NCBI RefSeq assembly: GCF_014203355.1
Contig: NZ_JACHIR010000001.1
Coordinates: forward strand, 5,024,038 to 5,088,037
Direction: 5' to 3'
Source of the DNA: Kutzneria kofuensis
Lineage (GTDB): Bacteria > Actinomycetota > Actinomycetes > Mycobacteriales > Pseudonocardiaceae
Length of the DNA: 64,000 nt
Under the pieces are notes generated by a model that was not told the origin of the DNA, searched no databases, and saw only the letters and a program-made list of their open reading frames with translations. A program made the translations under genes and the position numbers. Every line of letters begins with the position of its first letter. The first letter of the stretch is position 1. Below, piece after piece: positions 8,297 to 15,932 of the stretch.

Positions 8297-8709
8297 TCAC
8301 CGGTCGGGGGAAGTCTTCTGCAGCAGGGAAACGTCCTTGTCCAGCACGGCCAGTTCGAGGCGCTGGCCGCCGTGGTTGAACACGACGACGGTCATCGGCA
8401 TCGAGGTGATCAGGCCGTCGTCGGGGTGGCCGGATGTTGGTCGAGGTAGCTGGCGGTGGCGGGCGACACGGTGACCGGCTCGCCACGCTTGAGGCGGGCC
8501 CGCCACACGGCCTGGGTGGACGACAACGTGAGCAGGCCGTGCGACCAGCCGGCGGACTCGGTCGGCCGGCGCAGCGAGCAGTGCATGCGAACGTCGGCGC
8601 CGACAGCGAACTTCACCTGGCGCCGCTCGGCCTTCCGGCGCTCGCGTCGGCGGGCGATCGCGTTGCCGATGAGGCCGCCGATCAGGCCCTCGATGATGGC
8701 GTCCAGCAT
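8297..8709 (-). pseudogene. DUF2550-like small protein, split by a -1 nt frameshift
   Basis: The first frame (ATG at 8709) gives 99 residues: an N-terminal helix MLDAIIEGLIGGLIGNAIAR, an Arg-rich stretch, then GWSHGLLTLSSTQAVWRARL and stops at a TGA (about 8410). The neighbouring frame takes over exactly there and continues PDDGLITSMPMTVVVFNHGG and QRLELAVLDKDVSLLQ to a stop at 8297. The joined order matches DUF2550-like proteins (GW...GVxRY...W, then ...ELAMs...L). One missing G in the CCCCGACGACGG stretch would restore the frame. It could be a sequencing error, a real mutation or programmed frameshifting. Confidence 0.55.
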
Positions 8710-8889
8710 GGCTCGATGACAGGGAGACGCCGGTCACGGATCGGGCGTTTCGGAATATTCGTGCCGCTCGGTGTTGACTCGGCGCGTCCTTGAAGGTTCA
8801 TCAGAGTCATCGGCTGAACGTTGCAAGGGTGCCGACGGCGCTGGTGGCATGGCTGTGAGGGGGCGTCACGAACTCGTAAGGAGTCCACT

Positions 8890-9321
8890 GTGGAACACGG
8901 GCGCAACGTCGCCGGCCTGTTGGCACGCCTTGTGGTCGGCGTTGTCCTGATCATGCACGGCTGGCAGAAGTTCTTCGAGTACGGCATCGGCGGCACGACG
9001 GCGAGCTTCGTCCAGATGGGAGTGCCGCTGCCGGGCGTCTCGGCGGTGTTCGCGGCGACGGTGGAGGTGGTCGGCGGCGCGGCGCTGATCGTCGGCATCG
9101 GCCTGCCGGTCGTGGGCCTGCTGATCGCGATCGACATGGCCGGCGCGTTCGTGTTCGCCAAGATGGGGGCACCGCTGATCGCGCCGGGCGGCGGCCAGCT
9201 GGAGCTGGTGCTGCTGGTGGGCGGCCTGCTGGCCGGTTTCGCGGGCGGCGCCTACAGCCTGGACAAGGTGCTGTTCCGGGCCAGGGAGAAGGGCGCCGCG
9301 CCGCAGCCCGTCACTGCTTGA
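8890..9321 (+). CDS. DoxX-family membrane protein
   Basis: A 143-residue protein with four hydrophobic segments and the family pattern LLARLVVGVVLIMHGWQKFF at the N-terminus, then VFAATVEVVGGAALIVG. DoxX proteins are small membrane proteins linked to redox/thiol homeostasis in actinobacteria. The GTG at 8890 has AAGGAG 6 nt upstream; the longer reading from 8821 lacks support. It is convergent with, and overlaps by 11 nt, the TIGR03089 gene. Confidence 0.88.
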   Translation: MEHGRNVAGLLARLVVGVVLIMHGWQKFFEYGIGGTTASFVQMGVPLPGVSAVFAATVEVVGGAALIVGIGLPVVGLLIAIDMAGAFVFAKMGAPLIAPGGGQLELVLLVGGLLAGFAGGAYSLDKVLFRAREKGAAPQPVTA

Positions 9322-10021
9322 TCAGCTCTACCGTGGTGCGCTCGGACTCGCGACGCTTGGGCAGGGCGGCGACATCGAGGTTGCTGCACTGCACGAGCGA
9401 CGCCCCGGCGGACAACACCGACAGCAACCCGTCGACCAGTCCGTCCGGAGTGGACCAGTCCAGGGTGGACAGCACGCGGTCGTCGGAGCCGATGTTCAGC
9501 GCGCCAGCACGATCGGCGGCACGGGCGACGAGCTCGTCCACAGTGGAGCCGTGGAAGGCTGGGGCGTCGCCGGAAACCTTGTCGTAGGCGATGAAGTCGT
9601 CGCCGAAGATCCGGGACTCGACGAGGTAGTCCAGGCCGCCGGCGGGGGCCTCGCCGGAAAGCCCGCGCCCCAACGGATCCAGCGCGACGACGGCGACGGA
9701 CTCGGCGCCGGGAGCGGAACCGTCGGGACCGATGAACGCGACCGTCGCGCCGTCGGGATCGGCGACGACATGGGCCCCGCACCACCAGGCCCCGAGCAGC
9801 ACGCCGACGGTCTGCCAGTGTGCCGGCAGCGCAACGGAAACGGCGCTGCCGACCTCGACGTCCAACTCGTCCCGCAGCCAGTTCGCGGTCTTGGCGGCCC
9901 AGTTGGCCACGGTCGCCCGTGACAGCTCGATCCGGCTGCCCAGCGCGTCGTCGTAGTGGGTGACCAGCGGCTTGGCCGGGACCGACAGCAGCGGGGCGAA
10001 CAGCCGTTCCGTGAGGCTCAT
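9311..10021 (-). CDS. TIGR03089 family protein
   Basis: A 236-residue protein resembling the N-terminal part of AMP-forming acyl/aryl-CoA ligases (ELSRATVANWAAKTANWLRD and VALPAHWQTVGVLLGAWWCG), but without the catalytic AMP-binding core or C-terminal domain. This is the actinobacterial TIGR03089 family, whose role is unknown. It starts 9 nt after the LCP gene stop, in the order seen in mycobacteria (LCP, TIGR03089), so it is the last gene of the LCP operon. Confidence 0.85.
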   Translation of the reverse strand: MSLTERLFAPLLSVPAKPLVTHYDDALGSRIELSRATVANWAAKTANWLRDELDVEVGSAVSVALPAHWQTVGVLLGAWWCGAHVVADPDGATVAFIGPDGSAPGAESVAVVALDPLGRGLSGEAPAGGLDYLVESRIFGDDFIAYDKVSGDAPAFHGSTVDELVARAADRAGALNIGSDDRVLSTLDWSTPDGLVDGLLSVLSAGASLVQCSNLDVAALPKRRESERTTVELIKQ

Positions 10022-10030
10022 GGCCCGAGC

Positions 10031-11182
10031 CTAGTTCACGCAGCGAGTGCCGTTGACGGTGATCGGCTCGGGGGCGGTGGCGTTCAGCCGCAGCGGCCCG
10101 GGCGCGGTGAAACCGGACGGCGAGCCCGAAGCCAGGCCGGCGACGAACTTCTTCACGGCGTCGCGGTCGACGACCACAACGCTCTGCCCGCGATCGTTCC
10201 GGCCGTTGGCATTGACCACGGGAATGGTGACGAACTCGACGTTGCCGCCGGTCAGGCTCTGCGCCTGCTGCACGAAGCCGAGCACGTCCCAGCCCTGGTC
10301 GATCACCACGGACTTCTGCACGGCGGCGGTCAGCGCGCCGAGCCGGTCGGGGTCGAGCAGCGTTCCGGCGGACAGCACCTTCTTGGCCGCCGACGCCAGA
10401 AACGCCTGCTGGCGCACGATCCGGTCGAGGTCGCCGTGCGGCAGGTTGTCCCGCTGCCGCACGAACGACAGCGCGTTGCCGCCGGACACGTTCTGCACAC
10501 CGGCCCGGAAGTTGGCCCCGGAGTTGGGATCGCTGGTCGCGTGCAGCAGGCACACGGGCACGCCGCCGATGGCCTGGCTGAGCAGGTAGAACCCGTACAG
10601 GCTGACCTCGGCGTAGTGGTCGACGGTCAGCCCGGTCAGCTGCTGCACGCTCGTCACGAGCGCCTGCCGGCCGGCGGCGTCGGAGTCCCGCTCGATCTTG
10701 GCGCTGTCGTGTTCGCCGGCGGCCCGCATCCGTTGCGACGTAAGGTATTTCACCGCCCCGTAGGCAGAGTTGATCTTGTCGGTGCGGTAGCCGGCGATCG
10801 GCACCTCGGTGTCCCGCGGGATCGACACCGCGTAGCTCTTGCTGCCGTCCTTGGGAATCCGCAGCAGGATCAGGGTGTCGGTGCTGAAGCCGTCGTTGGC
10901 CTCGGTGCGCAGCTGCCGCAGGATGTAGGCGGGCAGCGGATTGCCCCGCAGGTCGGTCCGCCGGTCATCGCCCACGAGCAGGACGTCGGTGGCGCCGTCG
11001 TCCTTGGGCGGCGCGTTGGTCGCCGTGGCGACCTCGGACAGCACCGGCGTGGTGGTCATCCCTTGCTGCACCTGGTCGTGCGCGTTGCGGGCGAAGGCCG
11101 TGGCCGCGATCACCAAGGCGGAGGCGAGCGCGACGGACGTGCGACCGCACACAAGTGCGATTGCGCGTCCACGGCTGCCCAT
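10031..11182 (-). CDS. LytR-CpsA-Psr (LCP) family cell-wall glycopolymer ligase
   Basis: A 383-residue membrane-anchored protein with one N-terminal membrane helix. The LCP domain holds DVLLVGDDRRTD, STDTLILLRIP, SIPRDTEVP, KINSAYGAV and FVRQRDNLPHGDLDRIVRQQ, including the conserved aspartates and arginines that bind the polyprenyl diphosphate. LCP enzymes attach wall polymers to peptidoglycan on the outer face of the membrane. It lacks a C-terminal LytR_C domain and ends in GTRCVN, a tail it shares with the neighbouring LCP protein. Nine nucleotides separate the two genes. Confidence 0.93.
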   Translation of the reverse strand: MGSRGRAIALVCGRTSVALASALVIAATAFARNAHDQVQQGMTTTPVLSEVATATNAPPKDDGATDVLLVGDDRRTDLRGNPLPAYILRQLRTEANDGFSTDTLILLRIPKDGSKSYAVSIPRDTEVPIAGYRTDKINSAYGAVKYLTSQRMRAAGEHDSAKIERDSDAAGRQALVTSVQQLTGLTVDHYAEVSLYGFYLLSQAIGGVPVCLLHATSDPNSGANFRAGVQNVSGGNALSFVRQRDNLPHGDLDRIVRQQAFLASAAKKVLSAGTLLDPDRLGALTAAVQKSVVIDQGWDVLGFVQQAQSLTGGNVEFVTIPVVNANGRNDRGQSVVVVDRDAVKKFVAGLASGSPSGFTAPGPLRLNATAPEPITVNGTRCVN

Positions 11183-11191
11183 GCGGCCAGC

Positions 11192-12712
11192 CTAATTCAC
11201 GCAGGGCACGCCTCCGGCCGTTATCGACGGACTCGTCGGGGTGGTGACGGCCGTCGACGGGATCACGTACCTGGTGGCCATGCGGAAACCCTGCGCCCCG
11301 GGGCCGACGTAGTCCTTGCCCAGATACACCCGGACGTGTCCGGCCGGCACCGCGGAATCCGGCTCGGTAAGCACTTTCCCGCCCAGCGCGGCCGCGACCT
11401 TGTCGGCGTCGGCCGACGCGCCCGCGCCGTAGTGCACGGCCGACGTGGGCCGGGTGGCGATGGTGAGGTCCTCGCCGCGGACGAAGCCGTCGCGCATGAG
11501 CTCGTCGAGCACGGAAGCGCCGAGGTTGGGCGCGCCCGAACCGTCCCGAAGATCCACGGTGATCCGGTCGTTGCCGGGGGTGGTGGCGCCGGTCGTGCTG
11601 CTCGTGCTGGTCGTGGCGCCGCCGATCAACCCGGTGATGAAGTCGTGCACCGACGCCGGATCGACGACCGTGACGGACTGCCCCTCCGACGAGATCACGT
11701 TCTGCCCGGTGGGAATCGTCTCGAAGCGCACGCTGCCGCCGGCGATGCCCTGCAGCTGCTGCATGAACGTCAGCAGGTCCCAGCCGGAGCTGATCACCAC
11801 CGACTTCTTGATGGCGTCGATCAGCGCGTTCAGCTTGGACGGGCTGGCCAGCGTGTCCGCGGACAGCACCTTCTGCACCATGCCGGACAGGAACGCCTGC
11901 TGCCGCACGATCCGGTCGAGGTCGCCGCGCGGCAGGTCGTAGCGCTGCCGGACGAAGGCCAGCGCCTGCGCGCCGCTGATCACCTGCTGCCCGGCCGGCA
12001 GGTCGATGCCGGAGTGGAACTCCTTGGCCGGCTGGTTCAGGCACACCGTCACGCCGCCGATGGCCTGGCTGATCTCGTAGAAGCTGGCCAGGTTCACCTC
12101 GGCGTAGCGGTTGATCGTCACGGCCCCGCCGGTCAGGTCCTCGATGGTCTTGATCAGGTTCTTCCGGCCGGCGACGGCGGCCTGTTGCTCCAGGTCCGCG
12201 CCCTTCACGCCCTGCGCGGACAGCTCCGAGTAGGCGTCGTTGCGGGCGTAGGCGTACGCGGAGTTGAGCTTGTGCTTGCCGTAGCCGCCGGCGAGCTGCA
12301 CGTACGAGTCGCGGGGAAAGGAGATCGCCACCGCGCTGCGGCCGTCGGCCGGGATGTGCAGCAGGATCATGGTGTCGGTGTTCAGCTCGCCCTCGTTCGA
12401 GCCGGCGTGCAGCTGGTCGAGCACGGCCTGGGGCAGCGGGTTGCCCTGGGCGTCGGTGCGGCTGTCCAGGCCGACGACGAGGATGTCCTGCGGGCCGTCA
12501 AGGCCGGGCACCGCTGTGGTGGTCGTGGCCCCGGCGCGCGGCTGGTGGGTCTCGATCACGTCGGTGGTGGTGATGCCGTTGCGGACCTTGTTCACCTCGA
12601 CCCAGCCGTAGCCGCTGGCGGTGAGCACCACCGCGGACAGCAGTGCGACGAGGGTCCTGCCGGTGACCGTCCCCGCCAGCGCCGCGCGCGATCTGTCCGC
12701 CGGCTCACCCAT
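11192..12712 (-). CDS. LytR-CpsA-Psr family ligase with C-terminal LytR_C domain
   Basis: A 506-residue protein: membrane helix at about 20-42, LCP domain at about 75-330 (DILVVGLDSRTD, NTDTMILLHIP, SFPRDSYVQL, FVRQRYDLPRGDLDRIVRQQ), a Ser/Thr-rich linker, then a LytR_C-like domain at about 375-465 (VDLRDGSGAPNLGASVLDEL). It ends in GGVPCVN, like its neighbour. The ATG at 12712 has GGGGAGG upstream; the reading frame stays open up to 14200 but that stretch is antisense to rmlB/rmlD. By synteny it corresponds to mycobacterial Rv3267. Confidence 0.93.
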   Translation of the reverse strand: MGEPADRSRAALAGTVTGRTLVALLSAVVLTASGYGWVEVNKVRNGITTTDVIETHQPRAGATTTTAVPGLDGPQDILVVGLDSRTDAQGNPLPQAVLDQLHAGSNEGELNTDTMILLHIPADGRSAVAISFPRDSYVQLAGGYGKHKLNSAYAYARNDAYSELSAQGVKGADLEQQAAVAGRKNLIKTIEDLTGGAVTINRYAEVNLASFYEISQAIGGVTVCLNQPAKEFHSGIDLPAGQQVISGAQALAFVRQRYDLPRGDLDRIVRQQAFLSGMVQKVLSADTLASPSKLNALIDAIKKSVVISSGWDLLTFMQQLQGIAGGSVRFETIPTGQNVISSEGQSVTVVDPASVHDFITGLIGGATTSTSSTTGATTPGNDRITVDLRDGSGAPNLGASVLDELMRDGFVRGEDLTIATRPTSAVHYGAGASADADKVAAALGGKVLTEPDSAVPAGHVRVYLGKDYVGPGAQGFRMATRYVIPSTAVTTPTSPSITAGGVPCVN

Positions 12713-12809
12713 CGTGATCCTCCCCGTGCCGGAGATCGACAGTAGCCGGACCTGCGTCGGCTCGCCGTGAACCGCCCACTGACGGGTGGATGTGTCACAG
12801 ATGCAAAGA

Positions 12810-12815
12810 ATCTTA
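12810..12815 (-). promoter_or_regulatory. possible -10 box for the LCP operon
   Basis: On the minus strand TAAGAT lies about 95 nt before the LCP start, in the divergent gap with rmlB. The leader is long and no matching -35 stands out. Confidence 0.3.
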
Positions 12816-12858
12816 CCGGCTGAGACGTACCTCCTCATGACCCTCGATCGGCCCCTTG

Positions 12859-12864
12859 TACTGT
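12859..12864 (+). promoter_or_regulatory. -10 box for rmlB (leaderless-type)
   Basis: TACTGT lies 7 nt before the ATG at 12872, with ATGACC 16 nt further upstream as a weak -35. No ribosome site precedes the ATG. Confidence 0.5.
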
Positions 12865-12871
12865 GGGCGGC

Positions 12872-13864
12872 ATGCGAATCCTGGTCACAGGCGGGGCCGG
12901 CTTCATCGGGTCCAACTACGTGCGCAAGGTGCTCGGCGGTCACTACCCGGACTACGCCGACGCCGAGGTCGTCGTGCTGGACAAGCTGACCTACGCCGGC
13001 AACGAGGCGAACCTCGCCCCCGTCGCCGACAGCCCGCGACTGCGCTTCGTCCGCGGCGACATCTGCGACGCCGAACTGGTCGGCAAGCTGATGGCCGGCA
13101 CCGACGTCGTGGTGCACTTCGCCGCCGAGTCGCACGTCGACCGGTCCATCCTGGGCTCGGCCGACTTCGTGCTGACCAACGTGCTGGGCACGCAGACGCT
13201 GCTGCAGGGCGCGCTGGAGGCCGGCGTCGGCAAGTTCGTGCACATCTCCACCGACGAGGTGTACGGCACCATCGACGAGGGCTCCTGGCCGGAGACGCAC
13301 CCGCTGGAGCCGAACTCGCCGTACTCCGCGGCCAAGGCCGGCTCCGACCTGATCGCCCGCTCCTACCACCGCACGCACGGCCTGCCGGTGTGCATCACGC
13401 GGTGCTCGAACAACTACGGGCCGTACCACTTCCCGGAGAAGGTCATCCCGCTGTTCGTCACCAACCTGATCGACGGCAAGAAGGTGCCGCTCTACGGCGA
13501 CGGCCTCAACGTGCGGGACTGGCTGCACGTCGACGACCACTGCCGCGGCATCCAGCTGGTGGCCGAGTCCGGCCGGCCGGGTGAGATCTACAACATCGGC
13601 GGCGGCACCGAGCTGACCAACAAGGAGCTCACCGAGAAGCTGCTCGAGGCCACCGGCCGCGACTGGAGCTTCGTGGAGCACGTCGCCGACCGCAAGGGCC
13701 ACGACCGGCGCTACTCGGTGGACATCACCAAGATCTCGACCGAGCTGGGCTACGCCCCGCAGGTGTCGTTCGAGCAGGGCCTGGCCGACGTCGTCGCCTG
13801 GTACCGCGAGAACCGGGCCTGGTGGGAGCCGCTGAAGGCCCGCGCCGCCCTGCCGACGGGCTGA
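12872..13864 (+). CDS. rfbB: dTDP-glucose 4,6-dehydratase
   Basis: A 330-residue extended short-chain dehydrogenase that makes dTDP-4-keto-6-deoxyglucose, step two of dTDP-rhamnose synthesis. It has the NAD fold GGAGFIGSNYVRKVL at the start, STDEVYGTIDEG with the catalytic Asp-Glu, and YSAAKAGSD with the YxxxK pair. The ATG at 12872 is preferred to an in-frame GTG at 12863 because the -10 box is correctly spaced for it. It is 4 nt upstream of rfbD. The partner genes rfbA and rfbC are not in the window. Confidence 0.96.
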   Translation: MRILVTGGAGFIGSNYVRKVLGGHYPDYADAEVVVLDKLTYAGNEANLAPVADSPRLRFVRGDICDAELVGKLMAGTDVVVHFAAESHVDRSILGSADFVLTNVLGTQTLLQGALEAGVGKFVHISTDEVYGTIDEGSWPETHPLEPNSPYSAAKAGSDLIARSYHRTHGLPVCITRCSNNYGPYHFPEKVIPLFVTNLIDGKKVPLYGDGLNVRDWLHVDDHCRGIQLVAESGRPGEIYNIGGGTELTNKELTEKLLEATGRDWSFVEHVADRKGHDRRYSVDITKISTELGYAPQVSFEQGLADVVAWYRENRAWWEPLKARAALPTG

Positions 13865-13868
13865 GCCG

Positions 13869-14777
13869 GTGACCCGCCTCGCCCTGCTGGTGCCCGGCGG
13901 CCATGGCCAGCTGGGCAGTGACCTCGCCGCGCTGGCCGACCGGGTCGGGCTGCTGCACGCCCCCGGCTCGGCCGAGCTCGACGTCACCGACGTCGGCGCG
14001 GTCGACGACGCCGTGTCGTCCTTCGCCGTCGCGGCGCGCGACGCCGGCCTGAAGCCGGTGCTGGTCAACGCCTCCGCGCACACCGCCGTGGACGCCGCCG
14101 AGAGCGAGCCGGACCGGGCGTACGCGATCAACGCCACCGGGGCCGGCCAGCTGGCCAAGGCCGCGGCGCTGAACGGCGTGCCGATGCTGCACGTGTCCAC
14201 CGACTACGTGTTCCCCGGTGACGGCACGCGGCCGTACGAGCCGGAGGACGCCACCGGGCCGAAGTCGGTGTACGGCAAGAGCAAGCTGGCCGGCGAGCAG
14301 GAGGTTCTCGGGGCCGGCGAGCAGACGTGGGTGGTCCGCACGGCGTGGGTGTACGGCGCCACCGGCGGCAACTTCGTCAAGACCATGGCCAAGCTGGAGG
14401 GGCAGCGGGAGACGCTGTCCGTGGTCGACGACCAGCGCGGCTCGCCGACCTGGTCCGCCGACCTCGCGGCCGGGCTGCTGGAGCTGGCCGGAGCCGTCGT
14501 CGGCGACAACCCGCCGGCGCAGCGGGTGCTGCACGGCACCAACGCCGGTGAGACCACGTGGTACGGCTTCACCCGGGCGATCTTCGAGGAGCTCGGCGCG
14601 GACCCGGACCGGGTACGGCCCTGCACCACGGCCGACTTCCCGCGGCCGGCGCCGCGACCGGCGTACTCGGTGCTGTCCGGTGCGGCGTGGGCGGCAGCCG
14701 GCCTGACGCCGCTGCGCCCGTGGCGGGAGGCCCTCGCGGCCGCCTTCGCCACGGTCGGCGACCAGCTCCGCCCCTGA
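13869..14777 (+). CDS. rfbD: dTDP-4-dehydrorhamnose reductase
   Basis: A 302-residue reductase for the last step to dTDP-L-rhamnose. It shows GGHGQLGSDLA, VNASAHTAVDAAE, STDYVFPGDGTRPY and YGKSKLAGE with the YxxxK motif. GTG start 4 nt after rfbB. It ends at a very strong bidirectional terminator. dTDP-rhamnose should feed WbbL and other glycosyltransferases in the window. Confidence 0.96.
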   Translation: MTRLALLVPGGHGQLGSDLAALADRVGLLHAPGSAELDVTDVGAVDDAVSSFAVAARDAGLKPVLVNASAHTAVDAAESEPDRAYAINATGAGQLAKAAALNGVPMLHVSTDYVFPGDGTRPYEPEDATGPKSVYGKSKLAGEQEVLGAGEQTWVVRTAWVYGATGGNFVKTMAKLEGQRETLSVVDDQRGSPTWSADLAAGLLELAGAVVGDNPPAQRVLHGTNAGETTWYGFTRAIFEELGADPDRVRPCTTADFPRPAPRPAYSVLSGAAWAAAGLTPLRPWREALAAAFATVGDQLRP

Positions 14778-14788
14778 TCTGACATTTG

Positions 14789-14831
14789 GAAAGGACCATT
14801 CCTGACGTTGAACGTCAGGAATGGTCCTTTC
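14789..14831. terminator. very long bidirectional terminator
   Basis: A 21-bp perfect inverted repeat, arms 14789-14809 and 14811-14831 around a single central base (effectively a GTTGAAC tip). It sits between convergent rfbD and a glycosyltransferase gene. It shares the core TTCCTGACGTTGAACG with the hairpin at 53071-53121 and, like it, is followed by AACGTTC. Confidence 0.9.
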
Positions 14832-14849
14832 ACAACGTTCTGGAGTTGC

Positions 14850-15932
14850 TCAGGCTTTGGCCTGGTGGTAGGCGGTCAGGGTTCGTTCGGCGCAGTTGCG
14901 CCAGGTGAAGACGGAGGCGTGGGCGCGGCGGGCGGCCAGGAGATCGGCGGTCGGCGGGTCCTCCAGCGCGGAAACCAGCGCCGCCGCCAAGGCCTCGGTG
15001 TCGCCGACCGGCACCAGGTGGGCCTGATCCCCGGCGACCTCGCGCAGCGCCGGCACGTCCGAACAGACCACCGGCACGTTGCACGCCAACGCCTCCAGCA
15101 CGGGCAGCCCGAAGCCCTCGTCCCGGGACGGCAGCACGAGCGCCGCCGCGCCGGCGACGACGCTGCGAAGGTCCACATCGGACAGGTAGCCGGTGGTCCG
15201 AACCCGGTTCCCGTCGGCGCGGTGCCCGGGGCCGACGAGCAGCAGGGGCGGCAGCGACGGCGTGGCGGCGTGTGCCTCCAACAGCGTCGGCAGGCCCTTG
15301 CGGGGGCCGTCGGCGCCGACGAACAGCAGGTACTCGGACGGCAGATTCAGCCGCCCACGTAGGGAATCGCCGGGCGGCCGGGCGGCGAACCAGGCGGGGT
15401 CGACGCCGAGCGGCGTGACGACGATCCGGTCGGCCGGCACACCGAGCCGCTCGGTGACGACGTTGGCGACGGCCTGCGTCGGCGTGCACACCACGTCCGC
15501 CCGCCGCGCGCATTTCCGCACCAGCTCGGGCAGTTCGCGGTCGCTGGGCGGCAGTTCGTCGACGGCGTCGAGGAAGTCCAGGTCGTGCACGGTCATCACG
15601 CCGTCGGCGAACAGGGCGGGCGGCAGCACGAAGTTGGTGCCGTGCACCACGTCCGCCAGCCCGGCGTAGATCTCCACCGGCGGGAACGAGGAGTTGAGCC
15701 AGCACTTGCGCAGCACCCGCGCCGGCACGGGCATGCCCCGGGCCCGGACCCCGTGCGGCAGCACGGAACGCAGCCCGCGCCACCCGCGGAAGGTGTACGC
15801 GACCGCGCGCACGTCGACCTCGTCCGGCATGGAGGCGAGTTCCTCAGCCAGCGCCGCGGTGTAGCGGCCGATTCCCGTGCGCTGCCCGAGCAGCGGCGTG
15901 CCGTCGAGCAGCACCTTGAGCCGGTCAGCCAC
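14850..15932 (-). CDS. GT4-family glycosyltransferase
   Basis: A 360-residue GT-B enzyme. LDGTPLLGQRTGIGRYTAAL at the N-terminus is typical of mannosyl/rhamnosyl GT4 proteins, and the C-terminal nucleotide-sugar site reads PSRDEGFGLPVLEALAC, with the EGFGLP motif and its catalytic glutamate. It likely uses a nucleoside-diphosphate hexose, probably GDP-mannose or dTDP-rhamnose given the neighbours; the acceptor is unknown. Its start overlaps by 8 nt the end of the large glycosyltransferase upstream, so the two are coupled. Confidence 0.9.
   Translation of the reverse strand: MADRLKVLLDGTPLLGQRTGIGRYTAALAEELASMPDEVDVRAVAYTFRGWRGLRSVLPHGVRARGMPVPARVLRKCWLNSSFPPVEIYAGLADVVHGTNFVLPPALFADGVMTVHDLDFLDAVDELPPSDRELPELVRKCARRADVVCTPTQAVANVVTERLGVPADRIVVTPLGVDPAWFAARPPGDSLRGRLNLPSEYLLFVGADGPRKGLPTLLEAHAATPSLPPLLLVGPGHRADGNRVRTTGYLSDVDLRSVVAGAAALVLPSRDEGFGLPVLEALACNVPVVCSDVPALREVAGDQAHLVPVGDTEALAAALVSALEDPPTADLLAARRAHASVFTWRNCAERTLTAYHQAKA

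Noticed and set aside
9956-12745. A 929-codon plus-strand open frame across the LCP genes
   Set aside because: It is antisense to two genes with complete family motifs; its His/Gly/Arg-rich translation is the usual shadow frame in GC-rich DNA.
12713-14200. Upstream open extension of the second LCP gene
   Set aside because: It covers rmlB and rmlD in antisense. The ATG at 12712 has a strong ribosome site and gives the normal membrane anchor at the N-terminus.
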